NCBI GenBank assembly: GCA_047967505.1
Contig: CM106538.1
Reading direction: 5' to 3' (one strand)
DNA length: 64,000 nucleotides
From: Dipteris shenzhenensis
Taxonomy: Eukaryota; Polypodiophyta; Polypodiopsida; Gleicheniales
The first letter of the stretch is position 1. Each line of letters opens with the position of its first letter. A model generated the notes under the pieces. The model ran no database searches and had not been told where the DNA came from. It worked only from the letters and a program-made list of their open reading frames with translations. This document shows, piece after piece, positions 32,938 to 42,127 of this stretch. The position numbers and the translations under genes are program-made.

Positions 32938-33698
32938 TGTTTTTGACTAATAAGACAGGTGCTCCATAAGGAGAACTGCTGGGTCTTATCAATCCTCTCT
33001 CTATCAGTTCCTCCACTTGCTTTTGAATTTCCTTTTGTTCTAGCTGTGATTGACTGTATAAGGAGCTTTGCAAGGTGGAGTATTGCTCGGTAGGATTTCT
33101 ATCCTATGATCTTCAGGTCGAGAACATGGTAGTCCAGGCGGTAAATCCTCTAAGAAACAATCAGAAAATTGAGAAAGAAAATGTTGGTGCATAGGCTTAG
33201 TGTTGGGCTGAGTAGCCGTTACCGTATTCACCAAAATCAGATATGTCTTCTCACATTTTCTAATTGCTCTTTTGGCTTGTGTGTGGTTGAGTAAAGGACT
33301 GACCTCAGATTTCATTGAGCTTTTCAGACATATTTATTGTCTGTCCTTCTCAATCCACATCTGATGTGAATCGTAATCTATCTTAGGATTGTATTGATGC
33401 CTCCATGGCATTCCTAAGATGATGTCCACTCCCTGTAGGGGTGCCACTAGAAAGTCTCATGTATCCTTGTAGGGTTTGATTGAGATTTCAAGGTTCTTGA
33501 CTTCTCTAGTGTTTTGGTAAAAGCAGCTTTGATCTTATAGTTAGATGGGAAAGACTCTAGGTTTAGCTTTGCTAAGGTTCTTTCTGAAATGAAATCATGT
33601 GTACTACCATCATCATGCAGAATAACAACCTCTTTGCCATTAATGAAAACTTTCATCTTTAGAAGAGCATGACAATTATACTTACCTCCCTCTTTCAA
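32938..33698 (-). pseudogene. Gypsy protease and start of reverse transcriptase, with core deletion
   Basis: The protease at 33698-33447 carries LHDDGSTHDFIS, where D(S/T)GST is expected. The sequence before the reverse transcriptase is normal (LPPGLPCSRPEDHRIEILP, near 33135). The frame then reads SSPYGAPVLLV near 32965 and jumps straight to LTDLLRKAKHILWT near 32935. Everything between these two points (fingers, palm with the YxDD site, and most of the thumb, normally about 200 residues) is absent. No stop cluster is needed to explain the loss; a single deletion fits. Confidence 0.85.
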
Positions 33699-34671
33699 TC
33701 ATGTGCACTTTCACCGTCAGGGTCTTCTTTCTTTTAGGACACTCAGTGGCTATGTGTCCCAGCTTGTTGCACTTGAAACACCTTATTTCTTTCTTTGGAA
33801 AATTCCCACCGTTCGGCTTCAAAGAAGAATCTATCTTCTGTGGTACAAAACCATTTTTAGATTTAAAGAAGGGCTTTTTATCAAATCTTTTTTTCTTATG
33901 GAAGGGTACATGTCGTTCCGGATCTTTTCCTTCTTTTGGGATCCCATTCTTCCTTTCACAATTCATTGCAAGAGAAATTGCTGAGCTCAATGAGCGAGGA
34001 TGAAACATGTTAATCTCAGCTCTCAACTTAGATTTTAGACCTGCCACATACTTTCTGCGTTGATCTCGCTCATTAACTTTCTCCAAGGATTGTAATTGGA
34101 TCAATGTTTCCCAAAATCTATCAGTATATGTGGGGATCGTTTCCTTATCGAACTGCCTGAAAGTATCCCATTGTTGTCTAGCTTTTGCTTTGAAATGTGA
34201 GAGAAGGAAATCTCTCTTGATGAGCTTTTGAAAAGACTTCCAAGATTTTGGTCGCCTTTTACTGTGCTTAGTGATGTTCCACCAAAGTGCAGCACTCTCT
34301 ACTAAATGATTTGCAGCACATTTAATCTTATCTTTTTCAGAGAATTTCTCCCTCGAAAAATAATCATCTAGCTGACTGATCCAAGACAAGACAGTGCGTA
34401 CTTCTTTCTGATCCAATACAAGCTGACTGATCCAAGACAAGACAGTGTGTGCTTCTTTCTTTCCATCAAAATTTTGAAATGAGAAAGCTTTTCTACTTAT
34501 CTTACTCTTCTTCCTCGAATTTTTTGCTTTCAGTGTGGCTTTAACTGTCCTGATAATAGTATCATCGTCAGAATCATCGTCGAATGACTCATCATCAGAT
34601 GAATGTCTCTTCCTTTTCTTACCATTGATTTTCTTTTCCAATCTCTCCCTATGCTCACGCTCATCAGCCAA
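33682..34671 (-). CDS. Gypsy Gag (329 residues) with zinc knuckle
   Basis: An intact frame. The N-terminus is basic then acidic (KRKRHSSDDESFDDDSDD). The retrotransposon Gag domain follows at roughly residues 60-240 (CAANHLVESAALWW, FLLSHFKAKARQQWDTF). Basic sequence and a CCHC knuckle (CFKCNKLGHIATEC, near residues 300-313) end it. A local duplication of VLSWISQL (34440-34385) adds about 18 residues and has not broken the frame. The protease that normally continues in the same frame starts in another frame at 33698, so Gag is now separate from Pol. Gag alone could still assemble particles. Confidence 0.85.
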   Translation of the reverse strand: MADEREHRERLEKKINGKKRKRHSSDDESFDDDSDDDTIIRTVKATLKAKNSRKKSKISRKAFSFQNFDGKKEAHTVLSWISQLVLDQKEVRTVLSWISQLDDYFSREKFSEKDKIKCAANHLVESAALWWNITKHSKRRPKSWKSFQKLIKRDFLLSHFKAKARQQWDTFRQFDKETIPTYTDRFWETLIQLQSLEKVNERDQRRKYVAGLKSKLRAEINMFHPRSLSSAISLAMNCERKNGIPKEGKDPERHVPFHKKKRFDKKPFFKSKNGFVPQKIDSSLKPNGGNFPKKEIRCFKCNKLGHIATECPKRKKTLTVKVHMIERGR

Positions 34672-36003
34672 TTGTGCCTAAAGTGCATCTAACTACTCTT
34701 GGAGCATGGGTGGTTGTGGCTGATGCACCATGATAATGTGATAAATACAAATAAAGCGGAGCGGAGAATAAAGATACTAAGTGTATGAGAAGTAAACGGA
34801 TGAAAAAGTGCGATTCAAGTGTATGGTAAGAAATGGATGGCGGAAGATACTAAGTGTATGAAATATAAAGCAAAAGAAATCACTTATCTCGCTCTTTGAT
34901 CGGAGGTGGAAAGGACTAGAGTGGGAGATATGTGACCAATGATGTCGCTCGTAGTCGTTTATGCGCTCGACTGATCTCCAATTAATTGCTCGGTGATTTA
35001 TGGTCCCAATCGCCTTCTTGATTCGAGCTTGTTCAGATTTTGCCTTGCTCTCTTTCTTTTTTTTTCTTTTTTTTCTTTTTTTTAAAAGGAGGGCCTTTGA
35101 ATCTTGGGGTCCCTTGGTTGGTAGCAAGTCAAAGGAAATTTTGACTTAATACTTTTGCAGAATACCACTCAAATGGATTTTCTTTCATAAATCTTCATGA
35201 TCTCGCGTGTCGTGTGATGGCAGATCCTTCTCCATTGGCGGCGTTGTGGTGTTTATCACTGTCTACGGTGATAGAGACCACCCGACGAAGATCCACATAG
35301 CTTAAGGTGCGCGAAGATTTCGGGAGTGCAGAATCTGCAGCTGAGGGACTGTCACTCTGTGCTCGCAATTACCGCGATTATGCAAAGCTTTGGACAGTAC
35401 AAAGCTTTTATTAATAGCCTAACTCTGAATGCACAATTCCGCATCGGCTGTTCGCGATGGCAGAAGGCGAGAGACTGCCTTGATGTTTGGGGACTGCTCC
35501 GGATCTGCGCGCGGGCGAAGGACTGTGGGTACGTGCCCTTGATTGTAGGTCTGCACGAGAGGCGACGCACGAATCGCGATGGCTGGCTACACAAAGCCAC
35601 GAATCGCGATGGCTGGCTACACAAAGCACTCATTGCACTAAGTTCTTAATGAAGGCAGTGTTGGCGCAGACCTGGATAATTGAGCCGAAAGCGGGCGCGC
35701 TGACCAAAATACTGCGGGAGACTGCAAGTCCTGAACAGAGTCACGCAGAAGGAGAGAGAGACCTCCAAGGTCTCTAAAGGGCAGTCAAAGTAACACCGCG
35801 AGGCGTTGAGGTAATTCCGCCGTGCATAGAGTTTATGGCCCAAGGCTATTACATCCGCAGAGAACTCTCGTTCCTCACGAGCTGTGTACTTTTTCAAACA
35901 TGTCACTTTTTCCACGTCCTTGATTCCTTGAATTCTCTCTGCGCAATTCAAGAGAGAGCTTCCCCTCTCCAAACCTTAGAGCGTACCAAAGCTCTGATAC
36001 CAC
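34672..36003 (-). other. Gypsy leader (5' untranslated) region
   Basis: It lies between the 5' LTR and gag. The primer-binding site is at 35991-36002 (gctctgatacca, the complement of the initiator-Met type). It has a T-rich plus-strand tract at 35056-35085 and a perfect 30-base tandem duplication at 35569-35628. No domain is recognised in its frames. Confidence 0.75.
35569..35628. repeat. Two-copy tandem repeat, 30-base period
   Basis: Acgaatcgcgatggctggct starts at 35569 and again at 35599; the two copies differ only at the last base. Confidence 0.95.
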
Positions 36004-36656
36004 TGAAACCAGAAGGTAATTCTTTTCACACAAATTCACCACCTTAATCAATTGGAGAAGAAGAAACACAATCACACCATGAAAGCGACAGCCGAATGGG
36101 TACAATCTCCCCCCCTAGATGAGTGGCTCACGCTTTCTCATCTAGAGTATTTATGATATTTCATAAAAGCACCAAGGAGCCAAAATTATCCCTCTCATCC
36201 AAAAATGAGGGATTTTGCTTTACATAGCCATCTTAGGGCCCAAAATGAATTATGTCCACAGTGCGACACCTCGATCGGTACCCTCGCACTAACTCTAATT
36301 CTCGCTATGAGTTCCATCACCTGTACTTAAGCCGCCAATTACATTAGTTATTAACAATCGATTGAACGAATCACCGAATCAACCGATCCCAACATAACCG
36401 CGCTCAAAGCACAATAATCAAGCACAACACCAATAACACTAGCGACATCAGTATTAACATGGAATCACCCACAATACCGATCATCTAGCATGGCAAAACA
36501 CAAGCTAGTCAGGCATCCCCAACTAACCACACAAAGTATCCACTAGGACCCCCGCCGTGTCCGGTGCGCTCCTATGGAGTACTTTGCCATAGTCACACTT
36601 GACTAAAATAATAATATCCAAAGCAAGATATATAAGAAAATATAATTTCCGTAACA
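36004..36656 (-). repeat. 5' LTR of the first Gypsy element
   Basis: 653 bases; it adjoins the primer-binding site at 36002. It lacks the 72-base TATA-containing segment found in the 3' LTR. Confidence 0.95.
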
Positions 36657-36995
36657 GGTGGCTACCAAACTACATGCATGAAAATCTACAAAGGGACAAT
36701 TCAAGCCCAACAGAGCATCAACTTGGCTCCCTGATATGTGGACATGAACCAGGAGGCCGCCATCATGAAGCAAGACTCGAGCCTTCAAGGAAGGCACATG
36801 CACTATGACTTGGAAAATATTACAAGTAAAGCAAAATAATCTCATCAAACTGTGATTCACACGAGGGCCTCCACATGCATATGTAATTAATGTAATTTTC
36901 ATGAATGAATGCATGCATTTAACCATGCTAGCCATTAACTAGTATTGCCACATGCTAGGCAAATAGGGCTTAACCATGACTTTGCCCGTGGTAGG

Positions 36996-37231
36996 CAAAA
37001 GTGACTAACCACGACCAGTATTGCCACATGGAAGGCAAACATGATCGAATGATGACTTTCCCCAATGGTGGTAGTGGGCTGTTTCAATACTAGTGGTGGT
37101 ACTAAGTCTTTTGGTACTAATGTCAACGTGAGGCAAAAGTGGCTAACCATGACTACTAATGCCTCATGGAAGGCAAACATGGCTTTAACCATGACTTTCC
37201 CCAATGGTGGTACTGGGCCGTTTAAATACCA
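36996..37231. repeat. Two-copy repeat, about 138-base period
   Basis: Copies starting at 36996 and 37134 share caaaagtg.ctaaccacgac, catggaaggcaaacatg and gactttccccaatggtggta. Confidence 0.85.
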
Positions 37232-37839
37232 ATGTCTACTTTATGGCCCCACTATGCTACTGTAGGCTAAACACAAGGGATTTCTTTGGATCCTACTCTT
37301 CTAGTACCTTGATCTCACATATGGCTATGTGGTACCATGTTAGGGCTTTGAGGTATATGCTAGAAAAACATTAACTTGGTGGCTTGAACTCAGAAATAAA
37401 CCAACAACCCGAGAAGAATTTGAAGTTGTTTTCGAATCCACGTCTCTTGTCTTTTCCAATTGTGAACGCTAGCGACGAGGGAGCCACATTTCTTGAATTT
37501 AAGAAGGATTCCTCAGGTGTCACACATGAAACTTAGGAAAATTAATCTTCCATGCCATGTTTTCAAGCATCTAATTCAAAGATTGTGAGTCGGTTGTGCA
37601 AATTGCAAACATTCAACCTCAGTGTGCAGACATAAGGTAAATCCCTGCAAAAGGTTTAGATCTGCCCCTACGTGGCCTTGTTGCCTATCTGATGAGGAGT
37701 CCATTCAACATTCTTAATGGGATTGTAGGTCCCTCTGCCTTCTTGGCTCCTTTAGGGCCTCAGGCTATTTTACACACTGAGAGGCGCCCATCTTTGGGCG
37801 ACTGATTGAACCAATCGGAGGTGAGTTTTTTAACGACGA

Positions 37840-38074
37840 CGACGGGTGGGCAATGGGCGGGCATCTTCTTATACACACACTGCCCATGACCATACCTACG
37901 TGGGCTCCACATCATGCCCTCTCCAAGCCCTTTCGTTGGCAGCCAAGCTTGGCTACGACGGGTAGTGGGCAATGGACAGGCTCTTGTTATACACACATTG
38001 CCCATGACCAAACCTATGTGGACTCCACATCCTGCCCTCTCCAAGCCCTTTCGTTGGCAGCCAAGCTTGGCTGC
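37840..38074. repeat. Two-copy tandem repeat, about 116-base period
   Basis: Copies begin at 37840 and 37956 with cgacgggt and share tgcccatgacca and gccctctccaagccctttcg. Confidence 0.9.
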
Positions 38075-38144
38075 CCAACGATGGGCACCCTTACAAATCT
38101 GCTAAGCTTGGCTGCCCAACGATGGGCACCCTTACAAATCAGCT
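38063..38144. repeat. Two-copy tandem repeat, 41-base period
   Basis: The unit aagcttggctgcccaacgat... begins at 38063 and 38104; the copies are nearly identical. It overlaps the end of the preceding repeat array. Confidence 0.93.
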
Positions 38145-38224
38145 AATCACCTGTGTGTGCAAGGTTGTGCAAATGGAATGCCCATGGGTGGACACTCAAT
38201 TTTTTGAAAACCCACGCTGGGGCA

Positions 38225-38720
38225 GCTAGTGTGTAATGGGGTGAGCGCTGTTTTGGGCGGCCACATGTGGGGATGTACGTGGACACCATTTGGCGGTGTG
38301 GAAACACCATCGAAAATCCGAGTTGGCATCTCGTGCGCACGCTGGATGCGCGAGTGCAAGAGAGCGAGATGAAGAGCTCGAACGTGGAAGCAGGTGTGAA
38401 CGAAACCGTCCGCCGCCACGGTCAATCGGGTTGGGCACCGATGCTCAAACAGCGGCGGCGGCAGGGGAATCCGCCAGCGCACTTGTGAGCGTGGGAACAG
38501 GTTCTAAGATGGCGGCTGGTGTGAACAAAACGAGCAGCTCGAGTGCTGCTCGAACTGGTTGACGAGCCTAGCCGGCTATGGCGTCTCTCCCCCAACCCTC
38601 ATCTCAGAATGGACTTATCTCCATCTATTGAGCTTCTTCTCCTCCTCCCTTCACCCCTGCAGCACGCCCACAATTGCAATCGACCTCCGCCATGGTTAGT
38701 CCCCTCGTTTTTTTTTTTTT
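38225..38720 (+). promoter_or_regulatory. CpG-rich patch, possible promoter/first exon (speculative)
   Basis: From about 38225 to 38570 CpG dinucleotides are dense (cgtgcgcacgctggatgcgcg, ccgtccgccgccacgg), unlike the AT-rich, CpG-poor surroundings. A CT-rich stretch follows, then an ATG in a good context (ccgccATGg, 38692) immediately followed by a possible splice donor (gttagt). This is compatible with a promoter and 5' untranslated exon, but no coding exon is recognisable downstream. It could also be an LTR fragment. Confidence 0.25.
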
Positions 38721-40920
38721 TGCTTCTGTCACAATGTCTTTATTCCTGCGATCGCACACAATTTTCACTCCTGCATTGCGAATCTACGAAAGAATTTGCT
38801 TTTCCGGAGGCTTTTGGCTGTTTTTTTCCTGGTTAAAACATCGGCTGCCAATACTGAATTGCGCCATTTCGATTTGAGCCTGCATGAGGAGTTGTGGCAT
38901 TCTACACTCCAGTGACAAATTTTTAGTCCGTCTCTGCGAAGTACAAGCTGGCACTTTTAGGCCACTACATATAGAATTCCCTCAGAGGGTCCTGAACTCC
39001 CTGTCTCTCTACATATGGTGAGCCAGCCACGCCCGTAGGGAAGGTGGTTAACCCATGCGGTCCAACTTGGACAGTTCAGGGGCTAATGTTAAAGGATTTG
39101 GTGATCACGATTCTCTATGGAACTTAGGGCTGGAAACATAAACTTAATTTGTATAGATGGAATGAAAGCGTGTTCGATATTTATGGTACATTTTTGCGGA
39201 GAGGTCTCTTTAAAGTCTTAAATGAGAACAATACCATTTTTTCGGTACAATCGAAAAACTGATTTGCAACAGAGAGACTATAATAAGTCTGTGGATCGGC
39301 TGCGGACTAGCTCAAATTCTGCCGTGGAATTATGAATATCTGCTGTGGAATTGGTAGCATTTGGTTGAAAAGTTTCAAAGTCATTTAAACTTGAAAGTGG
39401 TGAATATATATGAGGCTGCAAATTTTGAGGACTGCCATTGTGGTTGGCAAGAAAATGCTATCACGTCTCCCGGGAATATTGGGGATTCTGCCACAATGAT
39501 CACTCTAGTTGATATGGGCACACGTGTCACCATTTGATTATGATTTTGGTAGCTTTCCAAACGCTTGAAACGATCAAATGTTTGGTTTCATCTGTTTTAC
39601 AAACGTTAAGTGGTTTCGAATGCTTTCCAACCGTTTGGTTGAGGTTTCCAAGGTGGTCCATCTTCCACCCTCCCCCTCCCCCTCTAACCCTGATCTATAG
39701 TCGGAACCACTCTAATGGTGGCAATTTCTATACTCTTTCGTAGATCATTAGTTTACTCTGGACCTTGTCTCTAAAGGCGACTGCTATTTCATACCAATGA
39801 CTGGACAGACCTGGTCTGTTTACAGAAAGGATAGACCAGGTCGGTTTACGGACTCTGTTGTTTCAGAGATTAGGGGAGTAAGCTCGCCCTCGTAGCAGTG
39901 GAAGCTGGTCTGTAAGGGATCTTCCTGGGAACTGAACTGTCAAGTACAAAATGAACACATGCGGGCAAGTGCTGCTCACTGCACACAGCCAAGGGTGCTT
40001 CAGAATTGAAGGCCTACATACCTGTACAACTGCTGGTACTCCGCCCTGTCCTGCATGCATATAGAGGGGCTTCGGTGGGAAGTGTGAAGAACTACAAATG
40101 GCCTCCTATTTTTAGGCTGGGAGAAGGAGTTTACCCGCCTAGACAGCCAACCAGATCTGGCAGACTAGAGCTTCCAGGCTAACCCTAATTGGCGGACCAG
40201 CCCAGCCCCAATCAAGGCCACTGAGTGGGCCTATAAAACGCCCATACCTTGGCTTTTGTCTGCCCAAAGTGGCAGTCCAAAACAGCCCTAGAAGGCCTCA
40301 TGTATGGAAGTCCAATGTGGATTGGCTAGCAGGTCAGTCCCAGGTGGATTCTAGGCACAGACCAACATAGCTGATGCCCCATACACCAAAGCTCTAAGAA
40401 GAATACCCACATCCCGATGCCCACATACTGCAATGGGCATGTGGTCCCATTGTCATACCCAGATGTCACCTTCATATGGGGGCTCACAAGTAGGGCATTG
40501 ATCCCTATTTGTAATGGCCTAAGTGACATCAGGAGGGGGCAGCATACTATAAAAGCAGCCTTCACCCCATTTGATCATCCACCTCCAATAGCAGTCTAGC
40601 CTTCAGCAACAGCTGAGCCTTTTCAAGTGGTCTCTTCAGTCTTCAGTAGCATAATCAGCCTTTGTAAAAGTTGAGCAGGTTAGTGGAAAAAGCCCAATTA
40701 CCATAATTCCACTCAAAATATCAACACATAAAATGGTAACATAATTTAGAATTCGAACGAAAAGTGGAAGCAAAGTCACATTACATAAATCTCATCATAA
40801 TTTATTTTGTAAACATGAATTTCACAGAGATTTTCCATGTCTTTTCAACATATAAAGCTAAAATAGAATCACAAACAAAAGAGACACATCACAATGCGTC
40901 CTGGTAACCAAGCCTAGGAC
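38721..40920. other. Intergenic; LTR-like segment near 40200-40690
   Basis: No coding domain. A TATA-like box (actataaaagcagcc, 40548) with CT-rich sequence after it, and pairs of GACCxGGTC-like words near 39810-39850, resemble the Copia LTRs nearby. I found no paired copy and give no boundaries. Confidence 0.35.
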
Positions 40921-41289
40921 TGTTAGAAAAGTCACTGCCCCACCTGTGAGCCCCCGTTTTGAGGGGACAAGGGGGCAGGAGACTGTAGGGGGAAAGGGGC
41001 TAAGGCTAAGTAGCTGCATGGAGGACTGCGCCAGCAAGAGGATTGCGCCAGCATGGTACGGAGGCACATGGAGCAGTACCAGGACCAGCCAGCAGCAGCA
41101 AAAGGCCACCAGAGGGGGCCTATTTATAGCCCAGACCAGCCATGTCTGGTCGGCCCAGATACAGCCCCAAAAAGGGCCCTGACCGGGTCGGTTTTAATAG
41201 ACTGGACCGACTGGAAAAGTCGGCCAGTTCTAGGGCTGACTGCCCCATGTCCTAACCTTGCAACCCTTCTCCCCTCTCCTCCAACCCTG

Positions 41290-41455
41290 CAACCCACTCT
41301 CTCCCTCTCCTCCTCCCTCCTCCTCCTTCCTCCTTCTCCTCCTCCTCCCTCCTCCTCCTCCTCCTCCTCCTCCCTGCTCCTCCTCCTCCTCTCTCCTCCC
41401 CCTTCCTCCTCCTCTTCCCTCCTCCTCCTTCCTCCTCTCTCTTCTTTCACCCATG
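41290..41455. repeat. TCC/CTC-rich low-complexity repeat
   Basis: A long imperfect (TCC)n tract. The Ser-Pro-Leu and Arg-Glu-Gly rich frames across it are artefacts. Confidence 0.95.
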
Positions 41456-41548
41456 CTCGTACACCTTCTTCCTCTCCCACTCCTATGCTTTCCTAAACCC
41501 TTAAACTCCATGATCCACGAGGGAGACGAGTTCTCCACCATGTACTCT

Positions 41549-41925
41549 AAGATTTATCTTGACGCTTGGTCCATAATAAATGCTTGGCTTTTCTGAGAAG
41601 GTCTATCAATGGATGTGCAATGAATGTAAAATTCTTGACAAACTTCCTATAGAAGCTATACAATACCAAGAATGATCTTAATTCATGTATATCTTAAGTC
41701 TTTCTTTAGGCTTAGCTTTTTTATTTTTTTTTAAATTTATTAAATCGTAGCATTGTATGTTTAAGTGTGGTTTTGTTGAAAGGTTCTAATTTGCTCCTTC
41801 AGGGTTGTTGGTTTCCTATACTCTGTAAGAGTAGGATTCTAAAATTTTTTAGTGAATTGCTACCATACAAACTTGATGATAGTCAGATTTAAGATCGATC
41901 TTACTAAAGGCTGTTTGTACCTGCT
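41549..41925 (-). pseudogene. Gypsy reverse-transcriptase fragment inside a Copia LTR
   Basis: The minus strand reads SKIDLKSDYHQV near 41910-41875, a Gypsy reverse-transcriptase palm block. After decayed sequence come HELRSFLVLYSFYRKFVKNF (near 41690-41630) and PLIDLLRKAKHLLWTKRQDK (near 41605-41547), the connection region. In the nearby Gypsy at 30292-36656 the corresponding end reads LLRKAKHILWTERQDK, so the source is a related chromodomain Gypsy. The fragment is shorter than a normal reverse transcriptase and has stops. Confidence 0.75.
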
Positions 41926-42066
41926 CACCCGTTGAGCTTTTTGTCTGCCCATGATTGTGGAAGAATATATATCTGAGTTTTGACTCTCTCTTTCTCCGTC
42001 TCTTTGAGTGTTGTATGAGCTAGATCGGGAGTGAGGTGTGAGTGATTCTATCTTCTATTTCCAACA

Positions 42067-42078
42067 TGGTATCAGAGC
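42067..42078 (+). other. Primer-binding site, initiator-Met tRNA type
   Basis: TGGTATCAGAGC directly follows the CA end of the LTR. Confidence 0.95.
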
Positions 42079-42127
42079 TAGGTTCACAGCTCTAGATCGG
42101 AGTACCTCAGCAAGTAGCCGACTCTAA

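Larger units (their letters stand above)
30292..36656 (-). mobile_element. Chromodomain Gypsy retrotransposon, reverse transcriptase deleted
   Basis: Two LTRs (30292-31016 and 36004-36656) bound a minus-strand element with gag, protease, RNase H, integrase and chromodomain. A primer-binding site adjoins the right LTR and a purine tract (AAGCAAGAGGGA) adjoins the left LTR. The LTRs begin TGTTACGG and end GGTTTCA or AGTTTCA. The five bases outside the ends are AGTGG and GGTGG, compatible with a target-site duplication that has taken one mutation. The reverse-transcriptase core is missing, so the element is non-autonomous. Confidence 0.92.
36657..38220. other. Intergenic sequence with three sets of tandem repeats
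   Basis: No recognised gene. It includes the tandem repeats listed at 36996-37231, 37840-38074 and 38063-38144. Confidence 0.6.
40921..42066 (+). repeat. Copia 5' LTR with embedded Gypsy fragment
   Basis: It starts TGTTAGAAAAG and ends CCAACA directly before the primer-binding site. Bases 40921-41235 match the 3' LTR, including a TATA-like box (ctatttatagcc, near 41125). The remainder has a TCC-rich repeat (41290-41450) and reverse-transcriptase sequence of a Gypsy element (41549-41925), neither of which occurs in the 3' copy. Confidence 0.75.

Noticed and set aside
33701-34003. Plus-strand hydrophobic frame
   Set aside because: Antisense shadow of the Gypsy gag knuckle region.
38267-38562. 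Frames in the CpG-rich block as protein genes
   Set aside because: High GC removes stops in several frames on both strands; none shows a domain.
40200-40690. A defined solo LTR
   Set aside because: A TATA-like box and composition suggest it, but no second copy or target duplication can be seen, so boundaries were not claimed.
41053-41596. Several Ser-Pro and Arg-Glu-Gly rich frames
   Set aside because: They follow the TCC repeat within the Copia LTR.
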